Assembly (NCBI GenBank): GCA_018136815.1
Contig: CM030931.1
Span: forward strand, 919,511-983,510
Direction: 5' to 3'
Origin: Isochrysis galbana
Taxonomy: Eukaryota; Haptophyta; Isochrysidales; Isochrysidaceae
Length of the DNA: 64,000 nucleotides
The notes beneath the pieces were generated by a model that made no database searches, was not told where the DNA came from, and saw nothing but the letters and a program-made list of their open reading frames with translations. A program made the translations under genes and the position numbers. Below are positions 22,081 to 30,163 of the stretch, one piece after another (the first letter of the stretch is position 1; every line of letters begins with the position of its first letter).

Positions 22081-22692
22081 ACTAATAGTAGACCACGCAG
22101 ACGTCCTAAAGTGCTCAACCTTCAGCCCGCCGCCCCCAGTGCAACAACCCGGGAACGCCCCGACCCCCGCGGAGGAACAACAAGAGCCCCCCCCAGAGAT
22201 CCGCATTAGCAAAAACGGTGAATACTACGCACGCCATAAAGGCGTCCGGTTTGAGGTTGAACTATCATACCTGGGCACGCCCATAATAATAATAGCGAGA
22301 GCGGTTACAGGGCGCGCCAACCGACCTAGACATATACCCCCCCGCAAAATGGGGGGAAGGATACAAAGGAAACAGGATACTGGAATTCCCCCTGCCGGAA
22401 GAGTACGCATTAGACGGAAACACACCACTAGACAAAACGGAAGTGAGCCACCTAACGAAGGCCCTTCAGAAACTGAACAACAGAACCCAAACCCAAAGCG
22501 GACTTCAACGATGGAAAGATAGACTCCCGGTCAACACGAACACATGGAAGCATCTGGCACGCATATACACCTCCCCGATGATGACAGCAAGAGACACATA
22601 CCTACATTTCCAACACATCACGCATCGACGGATTGGAACGCACAACAGATTCCCCGGAAGAGACCCGACATGCCGACTCTGCAAACTAACAC
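22073..22692 (+). pseudogene. LINE ORF2 (reverse transcriptase) remnant, 5' piece
   Basis: After a frame change near 22330 the frame reads EYALDGNTPLDKTEVSHL, then WKHLARIYTSPMMTARD and HITHRRIGTHNRFPGRDP, ending in the C-x2-C start of the zinc motif found after non-LTR reverse transcriptases (TCRLCKLTR). The reading is then cut by a foreign insert at 22693 and resumes at about 23398. No polymerase core is present, so the copy is 5'-truncated and dead. Confidence 0.78.
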
Positions 22693-23397
22693 GACTGTCG
22701 TATTCCATACGATGGCAGGTTTTTACTTCTAACCGGTGGGTTATTTTAGGCCTCAAGGTCTCGTCGGCGACATTCTACCCCTTCTCTTACTTTCTTTCGA
22801 TGTCATCAAACGTTCCATGACTGTCTTCCGTCTTCTCCCCATGCATCGGTTGTAGTCTTCTGTCTTCTCCCCATGCATCGGTTGTAGTCTTCCGTCTTCT
22901 CTTCGTGTATCGGCGGTAGCTCCCCAGCGAGGTCTGCCCTCGTTGTTCCGACTTCTCTGTCGCATGTCTGTGCGTCGAAGAGCCGCCTTGGTGCCGACGC
23001 TTGACATTCCGTCGTGGGGGTGGTTAGTTTTCGCCCTGTTTAGGTTAGTTCGTGTGTGACTGCGTGACGAGGGATCTTTTTGGGGTCTCTGTGTTGTAGT
23101 CTCTCGTGTCTACCTTGGACCTAAGAAGCTCTCCCTCTCATTCACTCTCTTCCTCTAGCTCGCTAGCTAGCCTCGGCCCTACCCTCCAACGCCGCGCGTT
23201 GCGAGCCTCCGAACCTCCGTCCCCCTCTTCGTCTCTAGCACTCGATGGTAGACACAGTCAGACCCGACTTCTACTATGACCTCTCAGACATATTCCCGCA
23301 AGCAACAACCAACGACTCTTTCACGGCCGCGTCAGCTGCCGGCTCGATCGAACGGCCCTCTGCCTACGAGCCAGTGGTCATCGCATGTTCGACAACG
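22693..23397 (+). mobile_element. Insertion inside LINE ORF2, with conserved DTVRPD leader ORF
   Basis: About 705 bp separates two adjoining parts of one LINE frame (TCRLCKLTR, then SSTHLGTCPALDD). A short direct repeat (ACACGA) sits at both edges. The insert starts CTGTCGTATTCCATACG and contains a 38-bp tandem repeat (22828-22915). It ends with a promoter-like pyrimidine-rich stretch and a short ORF at 23245 (MVDTVRPDFYYDLSDIFPQ...). The 3' half (about 23070-23390) is repeated inverted at 26120-26450, with the same start codon and a similar peptide. The parent family was not identified. Confidence 0.65.
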
Positions 23398-23974
23398 ACA
23401 CGAATCCTCTACGCACCTAGGGACATGCCCGGCGCTGGACGACATCTTCGACATGATACACGAGTTAACGGACTACCACCCAACCCAACACGTTTCGACA
23501 TATACCGACCAAGCCGTAGATAGACTGTTCATACTCCCCAACACACACTCGCCACGCTCTAGAGAGATACTATACATCCTAGCATGGAGATATATCCTAA
23601 CGGACTTTTATAGAATACACTTCGACAACATAACATTCGATAGCAAACAAATCAAGAGAAGAATTCTGACGAGATTCACCACCCTAGTGAAAGCAGCGCA
23701 CTTCGGCAACTCCACGGACACGGCCAGAAGAGCCCAGGCGGACATGGGCCGACAACCAAAAAAACGAATAGACACCAACGACTTCCGCCCTCTCTTCGAC
23801 GCAACAGACAACGACACACTAACACCAAGCCACACCCTAAAAATAATGACACAAAAACTAGACATCGAACATATCCTCATACAAGAAAACAACGAACGCA
23901 CGCGAGCGACCAGGGATAGCGCGATAGCGCCCTGGCCACAAGGGAGGAGAGGCTCCCACACGACCTACCCATAG
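23398..23974 (+). pseudogene. LINE ORF2 remnant, 3' piece
   Basis: Continues the interrupted LINE protein: LGTCPALDDIFDMI, SPRSREILYILAWRY, a Lys/Arg-rich stretch, then ADMGRQPKKRIDTNDFRP and a TDNDTLTP segment. The last part matches 63679-63960 on the minus strand (AGMGRQPKKRVDVGDFRP, TDNDGLTP), so both belong to the same LINE family (Family II). The ORF ends at 23974. Confidence 0.78.
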
Positions 23975-24292
23975 AGGGAAGCCGCAAGGCTGGGCCCCCA
24001 CAAAGAGACGCGACCCAAAGCGCCTCACAGCAACAGCGAGCCAAAAGGCCCGCCCCCCCCCCCTCCCCCGACGCCAGACCCAAAGTAGTGCACATGGGTC
24101 GACCCCCCAAAACCGAATAAAAAGGACCGAGGGGGGGGGGCGAAAGGGGAGCGGGAGTGAGGCAAGGGCGATGTCAGGGGGTGTCCCCAACGAGAGGGAC
24201 GGGAGATAGCAGAGTAGTAGGCACCTTCAAGAATATATATATATATATATTCAAACCAGTCTGCCCCACTTTTGACGGAACGCCACCTCGCA
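23975..24292 (+). repeat. LINE 3' untranslated region and monomer-repeat terminus
   Basis: Contains the GTAGTGCACATGGGTCGACC and ACCGAATAAAAAGGACCGAG segments, comparable to the complement of 63465-63500. A (TA)n microsatellite lies at 24233-24251. The block closes with TTTTGACGGAACGCCACCT (24271-24289), the terminus shared with the monomer repeats. Confidence 0.6.
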
Positions 24293-24485
24293 AAATCCAT
24301 GTATGATGCCTCCACTCCACCATCACCATCGCGACAGCGCAACGACGTGAAATGCATGATGTAATGCGGAGGGCGCTCACGATTGTGCACTTATGGTCTT
24401 AAAGAAAGCAAACACACCAATGAGCTCGTCGAGTACCTGATCTCTGCGTGAAGCTAGGACGCATGGCAACACAAGGCTCGAATGC
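24293..24485. other. 3' flank of the C2-ankyrin gene
   Basis: Short unannotated stretch downstream of the minus-strand gene. No feature recognised. Confidence 0.35.
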
Positions 24486-25835
24486 TCATGGGCCGCCTCT
24501 AGCGGGCGGCCGCATAGAAGCACGCAACCGCCGGTCCTCGAGCACAGCCTCCATCTCACAACGTGGAACCATCTTCACAGCGCCGCCCCCCTTGTGCCGC
24601 CATGCCGTCGGCTTGGTGTGCTCAAAGAGCGCCAGGATTGCTGGAGCCTCGAGGTGCCCGTGTCTGCCCGCCTCGCGCGCGAGATCAGGTGGAGACTTTC
24701 CATCATTGTCCTTCGCCCATTGATCGGCGCCTTGAGCAATAAGTGCTCGCGCCGCTGGCAAGTTGCCATTATCCGCTGCTACGTGCAGCGGCGTGCGTCG
24801 GGCATCGTCCCGCGCGTCGATGACCGCATGGTGCGCAAGCAGCAGCTGGATCATTGAGGCATCGTGCTGGGGCTGTACCGAGCCATAGGCAGCACGGTGC
24901 AAGGGTGTCGAGCCACGGATATCCCTTGCGTTCACATCGGCGCCCGCAGAGAGCAGCTGCTCGACGACGTGTGGGTAACCAGATCGAATTGCAAACATGA
25001 GGGGCGTCCATTTGCACTTTGCCCGCTTCTCGATGAACACAGATTGTTTCAGAAGGGCCGCCACATCCTCTTGCAAGCCCATTGAGGCAGCCACATGGAT
25101 TGGCTGGAGTGGCCCGATCCCCCTGTCGACATCATTCGACCTGGAAAGCTCGCGCATCACACTCTCTTGCCAAACGACGAAGATTGGCTTGGCCGGCTGC
25201 GGTGGATCGAGTTGCACGTGGAAGAAGTCCGGGGAGTGGCCCTCCGACGGCAAAATCACATACTCAAAGTTGCAAGACAGCGCGCCGCGTGGGTGCGGCA
25301 TGATGCCTGCCTTCAGGTTGAGGCGCATGCGCTCGACGTACAATGGGCTGGCGGCATTCTGAAGGTGAAGCTGAGCGTATGCAAGAAGCTCGTCCTCACG
25401 GCCCATGGCGTGCGACCATAGCTCCATCTGCACTGTCGGCTTGAGGCCCGCTGGCAGGGGAAGCGACAAAACCTCGCTAAAACTCGGGTTGGCCGAGTTG
25501 GCCCGCACGGAGGTAGCATCCCTCACATTCTTGCAGCCTTCATTGAGAAGGCGACACCGTAGGTACGGCATCCCCATGCTGTGCCCGATGGGCACATTAG
25601 AGCACCGCAGCCGCGAGAGCTGGAGCTGTGCTGCTGATGCATGGGCCACAATGGTGAACCGCCACGAGGCAAATTCGCGCACGGGCGAGATACTAGCACG
25701 CTGGGTGAGGGGCCCAGTGACGAGGCCGGTGCGCAAAATCCCAGGCGGCAGCCGCTCCTCCTCCGCCGCCGGTCCAAAGGCTAGCGGCTCGGCCAGCGGC
25801 TCCTCCTCGGGCATGTTTGGCTCCGCGGCCGCCAT
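24486..25835 (-). CDS. C2-domain and ankyrin-repeat protein
   Basis: Single-exon reading frame of 449 residues. Residues about 55-165 look like a C2 domain: PYLRCRLL, then ATSVRANSANPSFSEVLSLP and MELWSHAMGREDELLAYAQL, the usual pattern for the middle and end strands. Residues about 240-400 hold ankyrin repeats: QPIHVAASMGLQEDVAALL, TPLMFAIRSGYPHVVEQLL with GADVNARD, STPLHRAAYG, TPLHVAADNGNLPAARALI. The acidic loop residues that bind calcium in C2 domains are not obvious, so membrane binding may not depend on calcium. It likely acts as a cytosolic adaptor; partners are unknown. A palindromic repeat cluster (25919-26072) lies right upstream of the start. Confidence 0.85.
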   Translation of the reverse strand: MAAAEPNMPEEEPLAEPLAFGPAAEEERLPPGILRTGLVTGPLTQRASISPVREFASWRFTIVAHASAAQLQLSRLRCSNVPIGHSMGMPYLRCRLLNEGCKNVRDATSVRANSANPSFSEVLSLPLPAGLKPTVQMELWSHAMGREDELLAYAQLHLQNAASPLYVERMRLNLKAGIMPHPRGALSCNFEYVILPSEGHSPDFFHVQLDPPQPAKPIFVVWQESVMRELSRSNDVDRGIGPLQPIHVAASMGLQEDVAALLKQSVFIEKRAKCKWTPLMFAIRSGYPHVVEQLLSAGADVNARDIRGSTPLHRAAYGSVQPQHDASMIQLLLAHHAVIDARDDARRTPLHVAADNGNLPAARALIAQGADQWAKDNDGKSPPDLAREAGRHGHLEAPAILALFEHTKPTAWRHKGGGAVKMVPRCEMEAVLEDRRLRASMRPPARGGP

Positions 25836-25918
25836 CGCGAGCGGCCGATCGCGAGTCGGAGTTGAAACAGCCGAGTGGTGTGTGTACAGTTAAACATCTC
25901 CCAGCTGAAGGGAATAGG

Positions 25919-26072
25919 TGTTACCCCCCAGGAGCCAACGCCCTCCGTCCGATAGCTGTCGGGGGGAAATTTCCCCCCGATCGCCAACAGCCCCCCCGAT
26001 AGCTATCGGGGGACCGCGAAAATCAAAATCCCCCGGTAGCTATCGGGAGCGGCCCCCCGATAGCTATCGGGC
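25919..26072. repeat. GATAGCTATC palindrome cluster, copy 1
   Basis: Starts with GTGTTACCCCCCAGGAGCC and holds four CCCCGATAGCTATCGGGG-type palindromes (one as GATAGCTGTC) plus a GGGGAAATTTCCCC palindrome. The same ordered block occurs at 54813-54935. It lies 85-240 bp upstream of the minus-strand C2-ankyrin start. Confidence 0.85.
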
Positions 26073-26075
26073 GAC

Positions 26076-26450
26076 AACCCTACATGGGAGACACGGCCCA
26101 CGAGTCCCCAAGATACGAGATACGGTTGATACTGATACGGGATACTGTCGTATGCCTGTCGAACACGCGATGACTACTGGCTCATAGGCAGAGGGCCGTT
26201 CGATCGAGCCGGAAGCTGACGCGGTCGTGGAAGGATCGTTGATTGCTGCTTGCGGGAAGATGTCTGAAAGGTCATAGTAAGAATCGGGTCTGACAGTGTC
26301 TGCCATCGAGCGCTACGAGCGATGAGGTAGACTGGAGGTCGGAGGACTGCAACGCGTGGCGTCGGAGAGTAGGGACGAGGCTAGCTAGCTAGCTAGTGGA
26401 AGAGAGAGAATGAGAATGAGAGCTTCTTAGGTCCGAGGTAGACACGGGAG
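26076..26450 (-). mobile_element. Second copy of the DTVRPD leader module
   Basis: On the minus strand, 26450-26306 is a pyrimidine-rich leader like 23070-23244, including a GCTAGC repeat. At 26306 an ORF begins MADTVRPDSYYDLSDIFPQ and continues to EPVVIACSTG. It aligns along about 50 residues with the 23245 ORF. Roughly half the base differences are silent, so the peptide shows mild conservation. Downstream, ATACGACAG at 26144 matches the complement of the element start at 22693, suggesting terminal inverted repeats. Confidence 0.6.
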
Positions 26451-26999
26451 ACTACAACCCCAGGACTCAAAAAGATGAGGCAGTGCGTACGAAAGAGGCC
26501 GCCGCGTTAAGCCGCCGATTTCGTGCTCGCTTTGGATCCAAAGGGTGTTCTTGTCTCCACGTTTCGCTCGCTATGTTCCGTTGCTTCTTGTTCCGATTCT
26601 GACTTCTGGTCAGCCCATGTCCCAGGTTCCAGGTCTCTGTTTCCAGGTTCACCGCTCGACATCGGGAGACGTCTCGATCTTAGTCGGGGGGTGTCGCATT
26701 CATCCTAGATGATGCGATTTCCAGGCTCTTATTTCCAGGTCCTTCGCCGTGCGGCCACACGGTGAAGCTCAGGTACATCTAGGTTGGTAGGGTTCGTCCC
26801 TAGCGACCTAGAATTCGGGTTCTCGTTTCGTTCCTTCTAGCCTGTCTGTCAGGTCTAGATTCCAGGTTTCCTCCTTTCGGGCAATCTTGACCCGCTGTCG
26901 CGTGGCACCGCCGTCGCACCGCCACTCACTGCATGCTTTCACATGCACGGCTTGCGATCGCGCATGGGCCTCCTTCCTCGTCCTTTCATTGCGAAGGAA
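26451..26999. other. Repeat-like region with TTTCCAGGT motifs, no gene seen
   Basis: Recurring TTCCAGG(T/C) and TCTAGATTCCAGG motifs between 26620 and 26870. Possibly the 5' part of the piggyBac-like element that follows; nothing coding can be supported before about 27000. Confidence 0.4.
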
Positions 27000-27640
27000 A
27001 AGATACGTCGACAGCCAACTACTGCCTCTCGTTGGATCGCGGGTATGGACACATAGGAGCTCAACAGGCACTTAAGGAAAAGGGAATCTTCAGCAACGCG
27101 ATCTTCCAGACGAACCGCGTCGGGCTGCCCCGCAATTTCGTCGCACAGCTTGCAAATGACCTGGGGAGTTGTGGGGACATGGCGCCTTGCGATGACGGCG
27201 ACACTTCGGGTCAGCAGCATAAGGACGCTCGGGCAGTGGGCCAGAAGCGAAAGCTGGGGTGCTCCCATGCAGAGCAGGCGCCAGCATGTAACAAATTCTC
27301 GTGGACTGTCGTGCACAAAGGTGAATACGAACTTTGCCTTTGGCAGGATGCCCAGCTCATTCTATCATACGGCAATTTCTTCTCGGGGACCAGGTGCGGC
27401 TTGTTGTCACGCGGCTCGCATGGCTCGCGACACTCCTACTCAGTCTGGGCCCCGGAAAGCATATGGCATTACAACGTGCAGGGTCGTAGCGCCACGGACG
27501 GGCACGACCAGCAGCGTAAGAAATTGTCCCGCAGACGACGGCCTCTCGTTCTTCGAGCGCCGGCGCAAGAAGCAGTCGCAGATCACAAGTCTCGTGCCAA
27601 GCTCGAGCCAAAACGACCGGGCCGCCAACGGGCGCTGCGC
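27000..27640 (+). pseudogene. piggyBac-like transposase, internal part
   Basis: One open frame carries SLDRGYGHIGAQQALKEKGI, then FQTNRVGLPRNF, a Lys/Arg segment, FSWTVVHKGEYELCLWQDA, a LLSRGSHG segment and SIWHYNVQGRSATDGHDQQR. The order matches the DDE_Tnp_1_7 family: a loop before FxTNRxGLP, then W.D....LLS and finally HYN...GGVD..DQ. Here the GGVD site reads GRSATDG, so the third catalytic region is altered. The N-terminal portion with the first catalytic Asp is not visible. The C-terminal Cys-rich piece lies 850 bp downstream. Non-functional in this form. Confidence 0.7.
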
Positions 27641-27644
27641 GGCG

Positions 27645-28060
27645 AGCCGGGCGTGACGACGTCATCACCGGGGGCCTCAAGCGGCCGATTTCGACGCAGT
27701 GCGCGGGGGCGGCGGGCGCGATTGGCGTGGCTGTGAGGGCGGCATACCGCACTTTGGTGCTGGTAGCGGCATCCATTTGGCATTTGGCGAGCGGTGACTC
27801 GAACGGCCTCGTGGCGCCCCCGGTCGCGGGTCGAAGTTGGGCACTCAGGGCGCGTCTTGAGGCGTGACGACGTCATCACCGGGGGCCGCAGGCGGCCGAT
27901 TTCGACGCAGTGCGCGGGGGCGGCGGGCGCGATTGGCGTGGCTGTGAGGGCGGCATACCGCACTTTGGTGCTGGTAGCGGCATCCATATGGTGAGCGGTG
28001 ACTCGAACGGCCTCGTGGCGCCCCCGGTCGCGGGACGAAGTTGGGTTCTCGAGCCCTTGG
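27645..28060. repeat. Tandem duplication, two units of about 215 bp
   Basis: Unit 1 starts at about 27651 and unit 2 at about 27862, each opening GCGTGACGACGTCATCACC and containing GGCGCGATTGGCGTGGCTG and GGTGCTGGTAGCGGCATCC. The units differ by a few bases and a short indel near 27780. GTGACGACGTCATCAC resembles a CREB/ATF palindrome. Confidence 0.88.
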
Positions 28061-28234
28061 TGTTTTTAGCGGTTAGCGTCTTTAGTTTTTGCGATACTTA
28101 CGTACGCGTTCAAGTCCATAAAAACATAGTGAAAATATATTGCTGTGTGTATAGAACCAGGATCTTTGGTCCGGGTCAGCTGCCGATGCCCATGGTTTCG
28201 TGTTTCGCTGCGAGAGGCGCGCATGAAGGCCATC

Positions 28235-28435
28235 GGTAAAATAATACCGGAGGGGGGCCTGACATATATTTCCGCACGGCCGTCAGAGGCCTGAAATCGG
28301 GTATTTTTCGAAAATTTTGCCGGAAGACCCCCGGTTTTTTTTGCTGATCTCCCATACCGGAACCTATAGGGAGCTTATTTAGGCCTTCGTTTGCCCATTA
28401 CAGATGGTGCCCTTCGCACCCCCCTAGTGAGTGAC
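28235..28435 (+). repeat. Dispersed repeat G, copy 1
   Basis: A block with CGGGTATTTTTCGAAAATTT, GCCGGAAGACCCCCGG, GGAGCTTATTTAGGCCTTCG and GCACCCCCCTAGTGAGTGAC. The same order recurs at 44625-44701 plus 45111-45215 (interrupted) and, inverted, at 61895-62165. This copy separates the two parts of the piggyBac-like transposase. Confidence 0.8.
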
Positions 28436-28485
28436 CGGCCTAGATATGGGCAAGGTCGCCGTCGGCATGTCAGTCCTCAATCGCC

Positions 28486-28683
28486 GTGGTGGCACGCGGG
28501 GTCCGCCGAAGCAGTCGCAACGTGTGCACACCCAGAAGCCAGAAGGGAGTATGTGGGTACAATCTGTGTGGTGTGGATAAGCCTAAGCGCCCTCAGTTCA
28601 GATGTGGTGCCTGCCGGCAGGGAGTGGGTGCCTATTACCATGTCCAGTGCTTTTTCGCTTGTCATCGGTGTCTTCTGCCGTAG
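28486..28683 (+). pseudogene. piggyBac-like transposase, C-terminal cysteine-rich fragment
   Basis: The frame gives VCGYNLCGVDKPKRPQFRCG followed by ACRQGVGAYYHVQCFFACHRC: paired cysteines, a basic patch and a YH..C motif, as in the zinc-finger tail of piggyBac transposases. It ends with a stop at 28681. Probably the tail of the 27000-27640 remnant, parted from it by the tandem duplication and repeat G. Confidence 0.6.
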
Positions 28684-28933
28684 TCCGTAGTCGGGGGTTT
28701 TTGGTGATTTTTAGGGCGATTTGCGATTTCGCCGTTTTGACTGCTCAGAATTAGAGTGTAATCTCCCTACACTAGTGTCATGACTCTTAGGGGGTTCTTT
28801 CCCGCCTATGTACAGTCCGCCTAGTCGAAAAATTGAGTGCTAAACAGCACCCGAAGCTGATTCATCAGCCCCCCAAAAGTCCATTTTTGGCACATACTAG
28901 GGTTAAACAGCACGATTTATCCAATATCGCGGG

Positions 28934-29116
28934 CCTAGATGGGAAATACGTATTTACCGTATTTGGCCAGAGACCAAATACATATGTATTTGGCTGTATT
29001 TGAAGCGTGTCCTGGGTTGTAGGCCTCGAATGTATTTGAAATGTATTTGGCCGGAGGCCGAATACATATGTATTTGGCTGTATTTGCAGGACCCTGCACC
29101 GTATTTCCCATCTAGG
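28934..29116. mobile_element. hAT-type MITE, copy 2
   Basis: The same perfect 17-bp inverted termini as copy 1 (CCTAGATGGGAAATACG at 28934; complement ending at 29116), flanked by an 8-bp duplication ATCGCGGG (28926-28933 and 29117-29124). The internal order of CATATGTATTTG palindromes is that of copy 1 in reverse. An uninterrupted version of the flanking sequence exists at 47856-47863. Confidence 0.95.
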
Positions 29117-29330
29117 ATCGCGGGGTTTGCACAACGTGCCGAGATGAAGCGGAGCGGAGGGGACGGGAGGGCGATCTCGCCCTCGCCAGGGGGGGAGGGG
29201 GCTGAGAGTCCCGGAGGGGCGGGGAAGAGAGCGGAACGCCAGACTTTACCAATGTCAGATTTTTGGCAACGAGGGGTACTCCTACTCAGTAGTAGCCTGA
29301 ATCTTCAGAATTTTTTTTGGAGTTTGCTGC
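29117..29330 (+). repeat. Dispersed repeat holding the MITE, plus LINE Family II 3' tail
   Basis: 29117-29277 (GATGAAGCGGAGCGGAGGGG ... TTTTTGGCAACGAGGGGTA) is repeated inverted at 47690-47860. It is followed by a Family II 3' end, CCTGAATCTTCAGAA plus a T-tract (29298-29320). Confidence 0.8.
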
Positions 29331-29605
29331 ACACCGAGTAGGAGTACAGGAGTATTGTACTCTACGAGAACTTTCAGCGCTGAGTCAAGATGGGTGGGGG
29401 TGCTGTACCCTGCGTGCCTGGAACGTTCGAAGGTCAATCTCTCACGTATCCCAACCCCCTTTATCTTCATGGGTCGGTGGCAATGGGATCGCTCGTCGTC
29501 GCGGCTAGTAGTTGTACTCCTCCTATGTCTGAAGCCGGCACATAGTCGGTCGGGTCAACGGAAGAACGCGCGCGGCTCATCCGTGAGGAGCTAGCTGGCT
29601 GGAAG
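29331..29605. other. Intergenic, no gene seen
   Basis: Short ORFs only. No repeat or gene recognised beyond the preceding TE end. Confidence 0.35.
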
Positions 29606-30000
29606 GGAGAGGGGGGGGGGGGGGGGAGCAGGAGCTTTTCCCCCGGAGGGCGGGGGGGGGGGCGGGGGGCGGGGGGCGGGGGGGGGGGGCGGGGGGGGGG
29701 CGATTCCCACTCAGTCGTATCCTTGATGACCCGAGGCATCCGTCCGGAAGATGGGAGGGATCGCCGAGCCCCCAACCCCCTTCCCTCGCCCCCCTCCCCC
29801 TCCCCCCCCCCCCCCCCCACCCCCGCCGGCCCGCCTACTAAAAGGAAGCTAAGCTCTCTTAACTCACCGCTGCCCCCCCCCCCCCCCTTCCCCCGGGTCC
29901 GCCGGCGTCTCCCGCCCCCCGGTCCCCGCCCCCCACTCCCCCCCCCCCCACCCCGCCCCGGGTCCCCCGCCCCTCCCCTCCCCCCCCCCGCCTTGCCGGC
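29606..30000. repeat. Long G-tract block followed by C-tract block
   Basis: 29606-29702 is almost entirely G runs (up to 10) broken by single C. 29770-30000 is the mirror, with many runs of 7-14 C. The block ends about 160 bp before the CELF-like start codon. Confidence 0.85.
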
Positions 30001-30163
30001 CCTTCTCCTCTCTTCCCCATCTCTCTCTCTTTCTCTCTTGCCTAGGAGTACTCTCTTCTCCTCTTGCCTCTTTCTTTGCTGAGTCGCCGCACCCACCCAG
30101 CATCACATCCACGCCACGGGCCGGAGGGACGGTCAGGAGAGGTCGAAGCCGTTGTCACCGGGC

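Noticed and set aside
27645-28060. A CRISPR-like or satellite array
   Set aside because: Only two units, with no spacer structure; a simple tandem duplication in a eukaryotic context.
29467-30112. Proline/arginine-rich ORFs of up to about 210 codons
   Set aside because: Products of the G- and C-tract blocks. Every frame is open because the sequence is nearly homopolymeric.
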